Below are positions 9,060-18,017 of a stretch of 64,000 bases of DNA, one piece after another. Every line of letters begins with the position of its first letter. Position 1 is the stretch's first letter. Under the pieces are notes generated by a model. It searched no databases. It had not been told where the DNA came from and saw nothing but the letters and a program-made list of their open reading frames with translations. The translations under genes and the position numbers were made by a program. The stretch comes from Smittia aterrima (Eukaryota > Arthropoda > Insecta > Diptera > Chironomidae), in the NCBI GenBank assembly GCA_033063855.1, contig CP093831.1, forward strand, positions 27,590,001 through 27,654,000, read 5' to 3'.

Positions 9060-11185
9060 ATAAATTTGAAAACAAAGGAATTATATATAATTGCTTGTGA
9101 TGAAAAACCTCAACTCTTGAAATCTCAGAAAATTTGATCTAAATACAAAGAAGTTTTGTTTGAATCACTTTTGGTAATAATTGTTTCTGTGAACCTTTGG
9201 AGAAACATAAGAATTAGCAATCGTTTTACGCCATCGCCGCATCAACGGCATCACTATTCAGTAAATTCTCTTGAAGAGTCCATGAAATTAATCGACGAAA
9301 TTGCATCAAGCCGGAATAACGATGAGCTTGCGAAGAAATTTTAACAATAATAAACTTTTCAAGCTACAGAAAAAAACTGAATTCTTTTAAATTACGTGAA
9401 ATACTTGTACTTATCATTGCACTTCTAATCATAATTATATCTTCAATTCTTCGAGGGGCTAAATATATATAATCTATTTATCCAAACTAAAGCTATATAA
9501 TTATATACAAATATTAATAACAATTATAACAAGTGATTTTGTTACTCTTATCTATTTCGCGACAAAGATTAAGCTTCGAGTAAGCTTTTTTTGTTAGCTC
9601 ATTGAACCACTTGAAAGCTTTATTATATCAGTGATAACTATGAAAAAAGATAAAACTTGTAAACAACTTTGATAACGAACAATAAATGTCTTTACATAAT
9701 ATATATACAGAAAAGAAGTAGATTTACAATTTGTATACAAATATTTACAATTAAAGTTTTTTTATCGACACTTTGAGGATGTTACAAATGAGTGATATAC
9801 AAATATTTACAATTATATTGTACAATTATTTGGAAGCAGCGACTTGTGTTTATACAGAATATTTACAAATATATTCTTGTGATCCAATTATACTGGACAA
9901 TTATTTACAATTGGATATACTATTATTTACAATTATATACACATTATTTACAAATATATGACTACAAATATTTGAATGCGAGGTCAACTATATACAATAA
10001 TGAAATTTTAAGGAAATTTGGAAAACTTGGAGTCTTTGAAATTCTGTCAGAGTAGAAATGAAAACTTCCTTCTTTCGCTTCATTAGGAAATCCTTCTGTG
10101 GCGTGACGCTCTTGACTTTAAGCCCGCAACTGGCTGGCGAGAATCCATGAACTAAGCGTCGCTGTGCATGAACCCAATCAACTCGGGAAAGACTTCGTGG
10201 AATTTTTTATCATCAATTGAAAGTGATTCATTCTCCGGTGTGATAAACTTGAGAAATTCGACTCAACGGGCGGCAAAGCCGGGGTAAACTAGTTATGATG
10301 AATTGCTATCGTTGGAAGATCTTGGCATTAGCTGGAACCCTTTGCAGCAAATCAACTCGAGATGGTTTCAAAATCTGAATAACTTAGCTATCTTCGAAGC
10401 TTCGGAAATCCAACTGACATCAATTGAAGCTTTTACGTTTAAAGAAGCTCAAAATCTTGAATCAATTGAGATTGTCCGAGCTCACGTTTCATTGACATCA
10501 GTGTAAAATATTATTTCCTGAGCAGTTTTAAAAAATTGAAATTTATTCTTCTATCCTTCGAACAGAATCAACTGAGAAATCCAAAAGCTTTTCCTTTGTA
10601 ATTCGTTCTCATGAAAGGGTTTTTCAGAAGTATAATTACGAGAATTTCGAAGCTGGAACGTTTTTCAAAATCTGAAGGAGTTTTCTTTAAATGAAGATAA
10701 CGAAATAAATTTCATCGATTTCGAGAGACTTTCATAAGACAATGAGAATCGAATGAAGACTTTGGATTTAACTATTCCCTTTAATCGATTGCCTGAGACT
10801 TTAAGTAATCTCACATGACGATCTCGCAGTAAACAAAACTCAAAAATTGATCGCTCGCTGCCAACGCATTCCAAGGTTTTTAACAATTGTTCTTATAAAT
10901 ATTCTGAGCCATGAGTCGATCGTAACACCTCTTTCGTTTTGGAACTTTAAAATATTGTAACGTTGAGCATAAGAAGACGAGAAATCTTACGATTAGAATT
11001 CATTTGGTGATCCAAATGATTGACGATTTCAATGGATTCACCAAAGTACTGTATCAGCCAACTCACAGAAAAACGTCAATTTCATTCTTTTGCTTTGGTT
11101 CGCCTCTTTACAGAAGCTTCGACAGTGAAAATTGCTTGGGTCGTGAAATCTCCGACAGAGATCTTCTGACCCTACGTGCAACAAC
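9060..11185. other. Interleaved (chimeric-looking) sequence hiding LRR gene pieces
   Basis: A second merged stretch. One parent is the 3' flank, minisatellite, GC block and tail block of the duplicated unit. The other contains the linker of a copy like that at 11834 (VSVNLWRNIRISNRF at 9180-9225), a clean non-repeat stretch (about 9530-9720), and an LRR gene. LRR coding shows at 10303-10490 (ISWNPLQQINSRWF, then FKEAQNLESIEI). Further LRR words lie scattered through tail-block sequence to about 10880 (AATCTGAAGGAGTT, TTGGATTTAACT, TTGCCTGAGACTTT). Short open frames here should not be annotated as genes. Confidence 0.65.
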
Positions 11186-11833
11186 ACCAACAAAACATAT
11201 CAACAACAACCGCATGGACTGACACAGTAAAGAAAAATATTTCCTTATCGTTCCATTCCTTCAATTTCTAAGAAAATAATAATTTATTTGCGCAAGTATA
11301 AATGTGAACAGTAAAAAATGATTTGACATCGACAAGATAATTTACTAAATGATGGCTCAAAATAGTTTGTACTCTGCATCGCTGTCAAGTGAAGTTTACG
11401 CCTTTATTCCTCAAAGACACGACAAAAATCAACATTAAACATCGAAGACTAAATTTCGCCGCACTTGTCACCAACACAATCAATTTTCAAACGTCACAAA
11501 ATATTGAGCTCCACAATAATTCCCAACAACAAATATTTAACACATCTAATGAACACAATTTACCATTCCCCCATCACCCTTATGTGGAGTTCTCAACGAT
11601 CAGTTTACAACGGCACCACGAAATAAGTTAACGTAAATATTTGAGTCATCACGATCAACGAAAAATCATCCGAAACAAATCCCAACAACAAAAGACGTGA
11701 AAACAATGCACCAAACACTTTCGTCGGAACGTTCGCACAACAACAACAAACGATGTTTCAATTAGTCCGGTAATAAATTCAAATCACTGGATCTAAAATT
11801 TATTTTTAAAAGATAAATTAAATTCAGTTCGAC
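11186..11833. other. No gene recognised
   Basis: Rich in CAA/AAC runs. A short open frame at 11389-11631 has no recognisable domain and shows the composition of its flanks. The last 70 bases before 11834 resemble the region just upstream of the other LRR-BTB start codons (AAATTCAGTTCGACATGGAG). Confidence 0.45.
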
Positions 11834-12450
11834 ATGGAGATCAATTGTCGGTTTTACGACGGTGTTTTTAATAACTACAGTTGCGATATACGTGATGTAT
11901 TTATAACTGAGGATCAAGTGATTAAAGAATTTAAAGGAGATCACTTGAAAGGGATAAGTCACGAAGACGTCAAAACTGTTTGTTTCTATGAAAACACCGT
12001 GACTCATTTTCCTCGAGGTCTCGAAAAATATTTTCCTAATCTCACTCACTTGTTTATAACGAACTGCGCTATCGAGAGAATTGAAAAGAATGACTTGAAA
12101 GGACTCGAGGGACTTGTTTATCTTCATGTTCAAAATTGTGAATTGGCGACACTGCCAGATGATTTGTTCTCTGAAATGCCAAATTTATGAGATGTTTCTT
12201 TCGATGGCAACAGAATTGTGTTCGCATCTTCAGAACTTTTAAAGCCTTTGCTTGGAAGAGAAATTGTTTCTGTGAACCTTTGGAGAAACGTAAGAATTAG
12301 CAATCGTTTTACGCCATCGCCGCATCAACGGCATCACTATTCAGTAAATACTCTAGAAGAGTTCATGAAGTTAATCGACGAGAAGTGCATCAAACCGGAA
12401 TAATAAGCTTGCGAAGAAATTTTGAAAGAAAACCAGAAAATTGAACTAAA
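11834..12450 (+). pseudogene. LRR-BTB copy 4, nonsense mutation and BTB deletion
   Basis: The N-terminal cap and LRRs are recognisable (MEINCRFYDGVF start; LATLPDDLFSEMPNL). Where the siblings have CGA after MPNL, this copy has TGA at 12188-12190. Reading on in the same frame gives the rest of the last repeat and the linker (FASSELLKPLLG; then EEFMKLIDEKCIKPE), followed by two stops. The whole BTB domain is then missing: the linker is joined directly to the family's C-terminal ACEEIL coding string at about 12407. It has thus lost both continuity and the effector domain. A product of 118 residues (LRR only) is conceivable but not supported. Confidence 0.8.
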
Positions 12451-12634
12451 ATAAAACATTTTGTGCAATAAATTTTGACTTGCATAAGATTCAAAAGTGT
12501 CAACTTGAAAACTTTTTCTCATTGCAAGTTGATTAACAGCGATCTGAAAAAGCGCTGAAGTCGACAATCTATTGCGATTCATTTCAAATTAGCACACAAG
12601 ATAAGAAATTCGATAAGTGAAAAATTCAGTCAAC

Positions 12635-13735
12635 ATGGAGATCAATTGCAAGTTTCACGAATTTTCGAGCTACACTTGTGATATCGACAAAGCGAATATA
12701 ACTGAGAAAGATCATGTGATTAAAGAAATTAAAGGAGTTCACCATCCAGGAAAAAGTCACAAAGACATCCAAATGGTTGGCTTCTACAACGCAAATGTGA
12801 ATTATTTTCCTCGAGGTCTCGAAAAGCATTTTCCTAATCTTACTCGCTTAGAAATAAATTTTTGTAGAATCAGAGAAATCACAAAAAATGATTTAAAAGG
12901 ACTCGAAGGACTAGTTAGCCTTGCAATGGACTCTTGTCAATTGACATCATTGCCCGATGACTTGTTCACCGAAATGCCAAATTTACGAGAAGTTCACTTT
13001 TATAACAACGAAATTGAGTTCGCATCTTCGGAACTTTTAAAACCTTTGCTTGGAAGAGAAAATGTTTCTGTAAACCTTGGCAGAAATAAAAGCATTTGTG
13101 CGTGGTACTATTCAAGAGATACCCCGTTAATATCCTTAAAATCACTTGAAGAGTTTATGAAGTTAATCGACGAAAAGTGCACCAAACCAATTCTACCAAA
13201 TGTTATTTCTGATCCCGTTGACTTCAATCCAAAACTAAAAGAAATGTGGCTCACCGGAAAATTCTCTGACCTCACCATCACCGCAGGCGATAAGAAGTTC
13301 AAAGTTCACAAGAATATTCTGGGAATGAATAACGAAGTGTTCGCTAAAATCTTTGAAGATCAAAGCGAGGCAACTGAGATAAAACTTCCAGACCTTTCGT
13401 CGAAATCTGTTGAAGCTTTGCTCAAATTCATTTACACAAACGAGGTCTCCGATGGAAACGCAAAGGAAAATTTTGAAATTGCTAACAAATTCAGAATTGC
13501 AGCAATGAAAACGAAATACGAGAAAATTATTTTTGCTCAAATTACCGATGCGAACGCCTGGGAAACTTTCATGTTCGCTCATCGATTCTCATCTCAACTG
13601 CTGAAGGAAAAAGCTTTTCGTTTGATTATGAAGAAAATTCCTGAACTGCCAGAAAAACTCATGGAAGATCCCGAGAAATTGAAGAAGTTGATGGAATATC
13701 GACGAGCTTGCGAAGAAATTTTGTCAGAGAAATAA
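12635..13735 (+). CDS. LRR-BTB fusion protein, copy 5 (366 aa)
   Basis: Intact intronless copy. The ATG at 12635 (MEINCKFHEFSSYTCDI) is chosen because all copies start there; an upstream GTG at 12617 is in frame but not a credible start. Cap cysteines and LRRs cover residues 1-150, and a short linker (about 150-195) contains LEEFMKLIDEKC. The BTB domain covers about 198-300 with KFKVHKNILGMNNEVF, and the BACK-like tail ends in ACEEILSEK. Upstream DNA resembles the type without the inverted repeat. It is divergent enough from copies 2 and 3 to be an older duplicate. Expected to be cytosolic or nuclear, since no signal peptide or membrane segment is visible. Confidence 0.87.
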   Translation: MEINCKFHEFSSYTCDIDKANITEKDHVIKEIKGVHHPGKSHKDIQMVGFYNANVNYFPRGLEKHFPNLTRLEINFCRIREITKNDLKGLEGLVSLAMDSCQLTSLPDDLFTEMPNLREVHFYNNEIEFASSELLKPLLGRENVSVNLGRNKSICAWYYSRDTPLISLKSLEEFMKLIDEKCTKPILPNVISDPVDFNPKLKEMWLTGKFSDLTITAGDKKFKVHKNILGMNNEVFAKIFEDQSEATEIKLPDLSSKSVEALLKFIYTNEVSDGNAKENFEIANKFRIAAMKTKYEKIIFAQITDANAWETFMFAHRFSSQLLKEKAFRLIMKKIPELPEKLMEDPEKLKKLMEYRRACEEILSEK

Positions 13736-13959
13736 AAAAAACCAGACTATAAATTTTTTGGGGTAAAGTGGTTTTAATAAACTTTAACTGGGTCAAAAAA
13801 TAGTTTTTTTATTAGGTTCTACACTTTATTGATACACGGAAAGATTCCAAAAGTGTCAACTAAAATTCCACTAGAAAATATTTTTTTTTTTCGTTGATTA
13901 CCGTAATCGATTTGAAAAACCGCTGAACTTGAAAACCTTTAAACAACCGTTCGACGGTT

Positions 13960-13976
13960 TTGTGATTCATATCAAA
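13960..13976. promoter_or_regulatory. Inverted repeat AACCGTTCGACGGTT upstream of copy 6
   Basis: Fifteen-base inverted repeat (arms AACCGT and ACGGTT) about 75 bp before the ATG at 14044, embedded in a less conserved background. The equivalent element before copy 1 differs at one central base. Copies 2, 3 and 5 lack it. The conservation of the arms suggests a protein-binding site; the factor is unknown. Confidence 0.4.
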
Positions 13977-14043
13977 TTGGCACTCGACTCGAATGACTTG
14001 AGATAAGAAAGTTTGAGCAGTGAAAATTTAAATTCAGTTCGAC

Positions 14044-15132
14044 ATGGAGATCAATTGCAAGTTTGACGGATTTTTGAGCTACGTTTGCGAAATTCGCGAA
14101 GCAAATATTTCTGAGAAGGATCATGTGATTAAAGAATTAAGAGGAATTCACAAATCAGGAAAAAACCACAATTACGTCCAATGCGTTTGCTTCTATCAAG
14201 CAAATGTGAATTATTTTCCTCGAGGTCTCCAAAAGCATTTTCCTAATCTCACTCGCTTGATTATTTATAGCTGTGGCATTAAGGAAATTTCGAAAAATGA
14301 TTTGGAAGGACTCGAGGGACTTGTTAGTCTTTCTATTGACAGTACTGAATTGACATCATTGCCCGATGATTTGTTAACCAAAATGCCAAATTTGCGGTAC
14401 GTTTCACTTCGCGGCAACGACATGAAGATCGCATCATCAGAACTTTTGAAACCTTTGCTTGGAAGAGAAAATGTTGAAGTATTTCTTTGGGACAATATTT
14501 ATGCTGGATCACAAGATCGAAATTGTGCCAAACCTCTTGACGAGCTTATGAAATTGATCGACGAAAAGTGCTCCAAACCAATTCTTCCAAATGTTATTTC
14601 TGATTCTATTGACTTCAACCCAAAACTAAGAGAAATGTGGCTCTCCGGAAAGTTTTCTGACCTCATCATAACCGCCGGAGATAAGAAGTTCAAAGTTCAC
14701 AAGAATGTTTTGGGAATGAATAACGAAGTGTTCGCTAAAATCTTTGAAGATCAAAGCGAAGCAACTGAGATAAAACTTCTAGGTCTTTCGTCGAAATCTG
14801 TTGAAGCTTTGCTCAAATTCATTTACACAAACGAGGTCTCAGATGGAAACGCAATGGAAAATTTCGAAATAGCCATAAAATTCAAAATTGCAGCAATGAA
14901 AACGAAATACGAGAAAATTATTTGCGACCAAGTTACCGATTCGAACGCCTGGGAAACTTTCTTGTTCGCTCATCGATTCTCATCTCAACTGCTGAAAGAA
15001 AAAGCTTTTCGTCTTATTATGAAGAAAATTCCTGAGAAAGTTTCAGACAAACTCATGGAAGATCCCGAGAACTTGAAGAAGCTGATCGATGTTCGACGAG
15101 CTTACGACGAAATTTTGGCAAAATTCAAATGA
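14044..15132 (+). CDS. LRR-BTB fusion protein, copy 6 (362 aa)
   Basis: Intact intronless copy and last of the array. Cap (MEINCKFDGFLSYVCEI), LRRs to about residue 150, linker with the string FLWDNIYAGSQDR shared with copy 1, BTB at about 195-297 (KFKVHKNVLGMNNEVF), and BACK-like tail ending LAKFK. Copies 1 and 6 share linker details (FLWDNIYAG), LRR residues (CGIKEISKNDLEGL) and the upstream inverted repeat, so they form one sub-group. Copies 2, 3 and 5 form another. The family role is inferred from the domains only. Confidence 0.88.
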   Translation: MEINCKFDGFLSYVCEIREANISEKDHVIKELRGIHKSGKNHNYVQCVCFYQANVNYFPRGLQKHFPNLTRLIIYSCGIKEISKNDLEGLEGLVSLSIDSTELTSLPDDLLTKMPNLRYVSLRGNDMKIASSELLKPLLGRENVEVFLWDNIYAGSQDRNCAKPLDELMKLIDEKCSKPILPNVISDSIDFNPKLREMWLSGKFSDLIITAGDKKFKVHKNVLGMNNEVFAKIFEDQSEATEIKLLGLSSKSVEALLKFIYTNEVSDGNAMENFEIAIKFKIAAMKTKYEKIICDQVTDSNAWETFLFAHRFSSQLLKEKAFRLIMKKIPEKVSDKLMEDPENLKKLIDVRRAYDEILAKFK

Positions 15133-15164
15133 ACATTGAGAACGAACGAAATAATCATTTTAAT

Positions 15165-15625
15165 AAATTTTGATTACTCAAGAAATTCTTTCACGTCTAA
15201 CAATTTCATTTCTCATTCCAGCAAAAGATTCTAAAGCAAAATCATGAGAACAATTGAGATTGCCCGACTCTCGTTTCATTGAAAGTGTAAAATTTATTTT
15301 TTCCTGGGCAGTTTCATTGAAATTTATTCTTCTCCTTCGAAGATCAATGAAAATACCTTTCCTTTGTAATTCATTCCATGAAAGTCGAAGTTAATTACAG
15401 AATTTCAATATTTTTCAATATTAAATAAATGAAGATAAGAAAAATTTATATTTCCTTTCATAAAAAGAGAATCGAATGAAGATATTTATTTCCCTTTAAG
15501 CGAATTCCCTGAGACTTTAATTTACATGCGATCTCATAACTCAAATTGATCGCTCGCTGCCAGCGATTCCAATTAATTGTTCTTATAAATATTCTGAGCA
15601 TGAGTCGATCGTAAATCTCTTTCGT
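15165..15625. repeat. Tail block, last copy
   Basis: Second clean copy of the block at 3736-4200, starting TCAAGAAATTCTTTCACGTC and ending at GAGCATGAGTCGATCGTAAA. It marks the downstream edge of the LRR-BTB array: after it the sequence is unique. Confidence 0.7.
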
Positions 15626-16772
15626 TTCGACCTTGCCGTCGTTGGTAGTTCATTTAATCTTTCTTCGATCACTTCGAGAGCTCTAACTGTTATTCAAAGA
15701 ATGTGGGAGATGCTTCTCAGTCTGATGATCTGCCTTCGATGGTTGACTAAAGCAAACAACCTTAAGATGCAATCTACTTACTCAATAAGGAAGTTCTTAA
15801 GAAATAAATATTCTTGGTGAGAATTTAAATCGCTCGCAAGAATGCGATTGCAGTAACTGTAATAAATCGTTTATGGATATTCAATTAGATTCAAGATGAT
15901 TCGCGTTGGCGTCACTTCAATCTCTCAGCTTGTGCGCAATCATGAAATTTATTTTAATTCGCAACTGAGGAAGAGTAAAGCGAACTAAGTGGAATTTAAT
16001 TGAGACTCTGCGAGAGGCTCTTAAGACTTAAGAAGCTACTGGAATCGACAGTTTTGTTTCAAAGTGGTAAACAATTAGGAAGAAACTTTAATTTAATTGT
16101 CAGTTGATTTTTAATTCTAATTAGACAGATCGAAGCTTCTCCGATTGAAGTTCTCTTAATTGAATTGTTAGATGATTTAAAAATCTCGTGGGCTGTCAGA
16201 TAAATTTGTTGATCATCGCGTAAACTGCCAATAACAACTCGACTCAGATCAAATTGATGCAGGCACGCAGGTGGAATAATGGGAAGCCCACGGGAAATTA
16301 CAATGTTCGAGCATCTCGAAAATATCCATTAATAGAAGTTAATTCAAATTGATCGTAAAGCAAACAAAGCGGGAAAGGTCAGGTTCAAATTAAAGCGGAA
16401 ATCAAAACGAGTTGGCGATGACTTCGAGAAGTAAATCTGTAAACAAAGTAACGCGAGTTGATAAATTCATTTTGGTTTACATTTAATTTGACACTTTTGC
16501 TTACTTGATCGTCTCATGTTTCTGCATTCTTTTGAACCGCTTAGCTCTCGTCTCATAACTTCAAATGATAATTTAAATAACAAAGTTCATTCTTTCTTCA
16601 GCCTTGGAAGAGTTAACGTCAGTGAAGATTTTTTTAGAAATTCCTGGGAAAAGTAAAACATCTGTTAAAGTAATAAAACATTTTTGAGAGGCTTGTACGA
16701 AATTTAAATAAATATTCCATTATCAGGTAAAAAAGGATCATACAAAGCCCAACCGTCAATCAGTTCACACCA
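15626..16772. other. No gene recognised
   Basis: Unique AT-rich DNA. An open stretch on the + strand at about 15627-15821 has no methionine near its start and no recognisable domain. The last part before 16773 is presumably the 5' UTR and promoter of the zinc-finger gene. Confidence 0.4.
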
Positions 16773-18017
16773 ATGGCCGGATATTCTCATGAGATCGTCG
16801 ATAACATCAAACATGAAGAAGAAAGGCATTTCGTTTGCATTTTGCCGGAGGATTCAGACTCAGAAGTCGAATACGAAGTTAGAGAAGTGAAGATTGTATT
16901 GGAGAAATGTGATAAAAGATGGAAGAATCCTGCTAAGGTGTTCAAACCTTATGTCGTTTGTGACAATTGTGAATCAGCATTTAAAACTTCTGCGGACTCT
17001 AAGTTTCATTCAAAATCTTGTAAAATTCTTCATAAATGTGAAAAATGTGGTTTGAAAAAAAAATCAGAAACTTTTGAACGATGTAGCTGTTGTGACCTCA
17101 AATTCAAATGCAAAAACTGCAAATTTCTTCACATCGTACGGGATCATCGCAAAGGTTCTTATTGGTGTTGCACCAAATGTGAATTCAAAACTTTAAAAAG
17201 GAAAAATGTTTTGGGAGTTCACTTTCAGAGTCACTTGAAGAAATTTTCCTGCGAAACTTGCGAGAAGAGCTTTCCATTCGTTCGATTTTTAAAAAATCAC
17301 CAGCAACAGCATCGCCACGGAGTTTTTGCTACAGAACCAGAAACGAAATTTGAATGCAGAACCTGCCCTCGATCATTTGTAACCAAAAGTGGATTGAAAA
17401 GTCATGAAAGATTGTGCCAAAGAAAACCAAGGTTCATGTGCGATTTTTGTGGCCTAGAATCTAAAATTAAAGGAAGTCTACACAAACACATTCAAACTCA
17501 TATCAAAGTTCCTTGTCCGATCTGTCAGTGCAAATTTGCTCAATATCGTTTGTCTGAACACGTCGAGACTCATTCGTCCACTGCAAAGTTCAAATGCGAC
17601 GCTTGCGATAAAGTTTACTTCAACAAGCGTCAACTATATCATCATAAGAACTCAAAGCATGAAGTGGATCAAGTTCAGTGCGATTTGTGTGCCAAGACAT
17701 TCAGAAACAAAAGAAGGCTGAGAGATCATATGAAGAATGTTCACTTAAATCGTCGTTTAAAAGTTGCTTGTTCAATGTGTAAAAGACTGATCAGTTCATT
17801 TTGTTTGAGAAAGCACATGAAGAGATTTCATTCTTTAGGAGAGAAGTCATGTCACATTAAATTCTGTAAACAAAAGTTTAAAACCATCGAAGAACTTAAG
17901 AAGCATACCAAGATTCACATCGGAACAAAAATCTACAAATGCCCGAAGTGCAGTTATCAAGCAAAAAAATTGCGACCTCTGAAAAATCACATGAAAAACA
18001 AATCTCACAAAAATTAA
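16773..18017 (+). CDS. Multi-C2H2 zinc-finger protein (414 aa)
   Basis: Single-exon gene. After an acidic N-terminus (residues about 1-55, EDSDSEVEYEVREV) it carries roughly eleven zinc-finger-like modules to the end. Clear C2H2 fingers include FSCETCEKSFPFVRFLKNH, FECRTCPRSFVTKSGLKSH, FMCDFCGLESKIKGSLHKH and FKCDACDKVYFNKRQLYHH. The first modules are atypical: a cysteine-rich CEKCGLKKK / CSCCDLKFKCKNC stretch at about 88-120. No ZAD (N-terminal zinc-finger-associated domain) or BTB is present. It is probably a nuclear DNA-binding regulator. No one-to-one orthologue is recognised, and such genes turn over fast in insects. A poly-A signal-like AATAAA-type string (AAAATAAAC) follows within 60 bp. 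Confidence 0.85.
   Translation: MAGYSHEIVDNIKHEEERHFVCILPEDSDSEVEYEVREVKIVLEKCDKRWKNPAKVFKPYVVCDNCESAFKTSADSKFHSKSCKILHKCEKCGLKKKSETFERCSCCDLKFKCKNCKFLHIVRDHRKGSYWCCTKCEFKTLKRKNVLGVHFQSHLKKFSCETCEKSFPFVRFLKNHQQQHRHGVFATEPETKFECRTCPRSFVTKSGLKSHERLCQRKPRFMCDFCGLESKIKGSLHKHIQTHIKVPCPICQCKFAQYRLSEHVETHSSTAKFKCDACDKVYFNKRQLYHHKNSKHEVDQVQCDLCAKTFRNKRRLRDHMKNVHLNRRLKVACSMCKRLISSFCLRKHMKRFHSLGEKSCHIKFCKQKFKTIEELKKHTKIHIGTKIYKCPKCSYQAKKLRPLKNHMKNKSHKN

Noticed and set aside
9156..9344. Short open frame containing the linker of a copy-4-like gene
   Set aside because: Merged sequence; the start codon comes from 3' flank DNA.
11389..11631. 80-codon frame rich in Asn and Gln
   Set aside because: Reflects CAA/AAC runs; no family or exon signals.
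12617..12634. Upstream GTG extension of LRR-BTB copy 5
   Set aside because: All sibling copies start at the ATG equivalent to 12635, and GTG starts are not expected in an insect gene.
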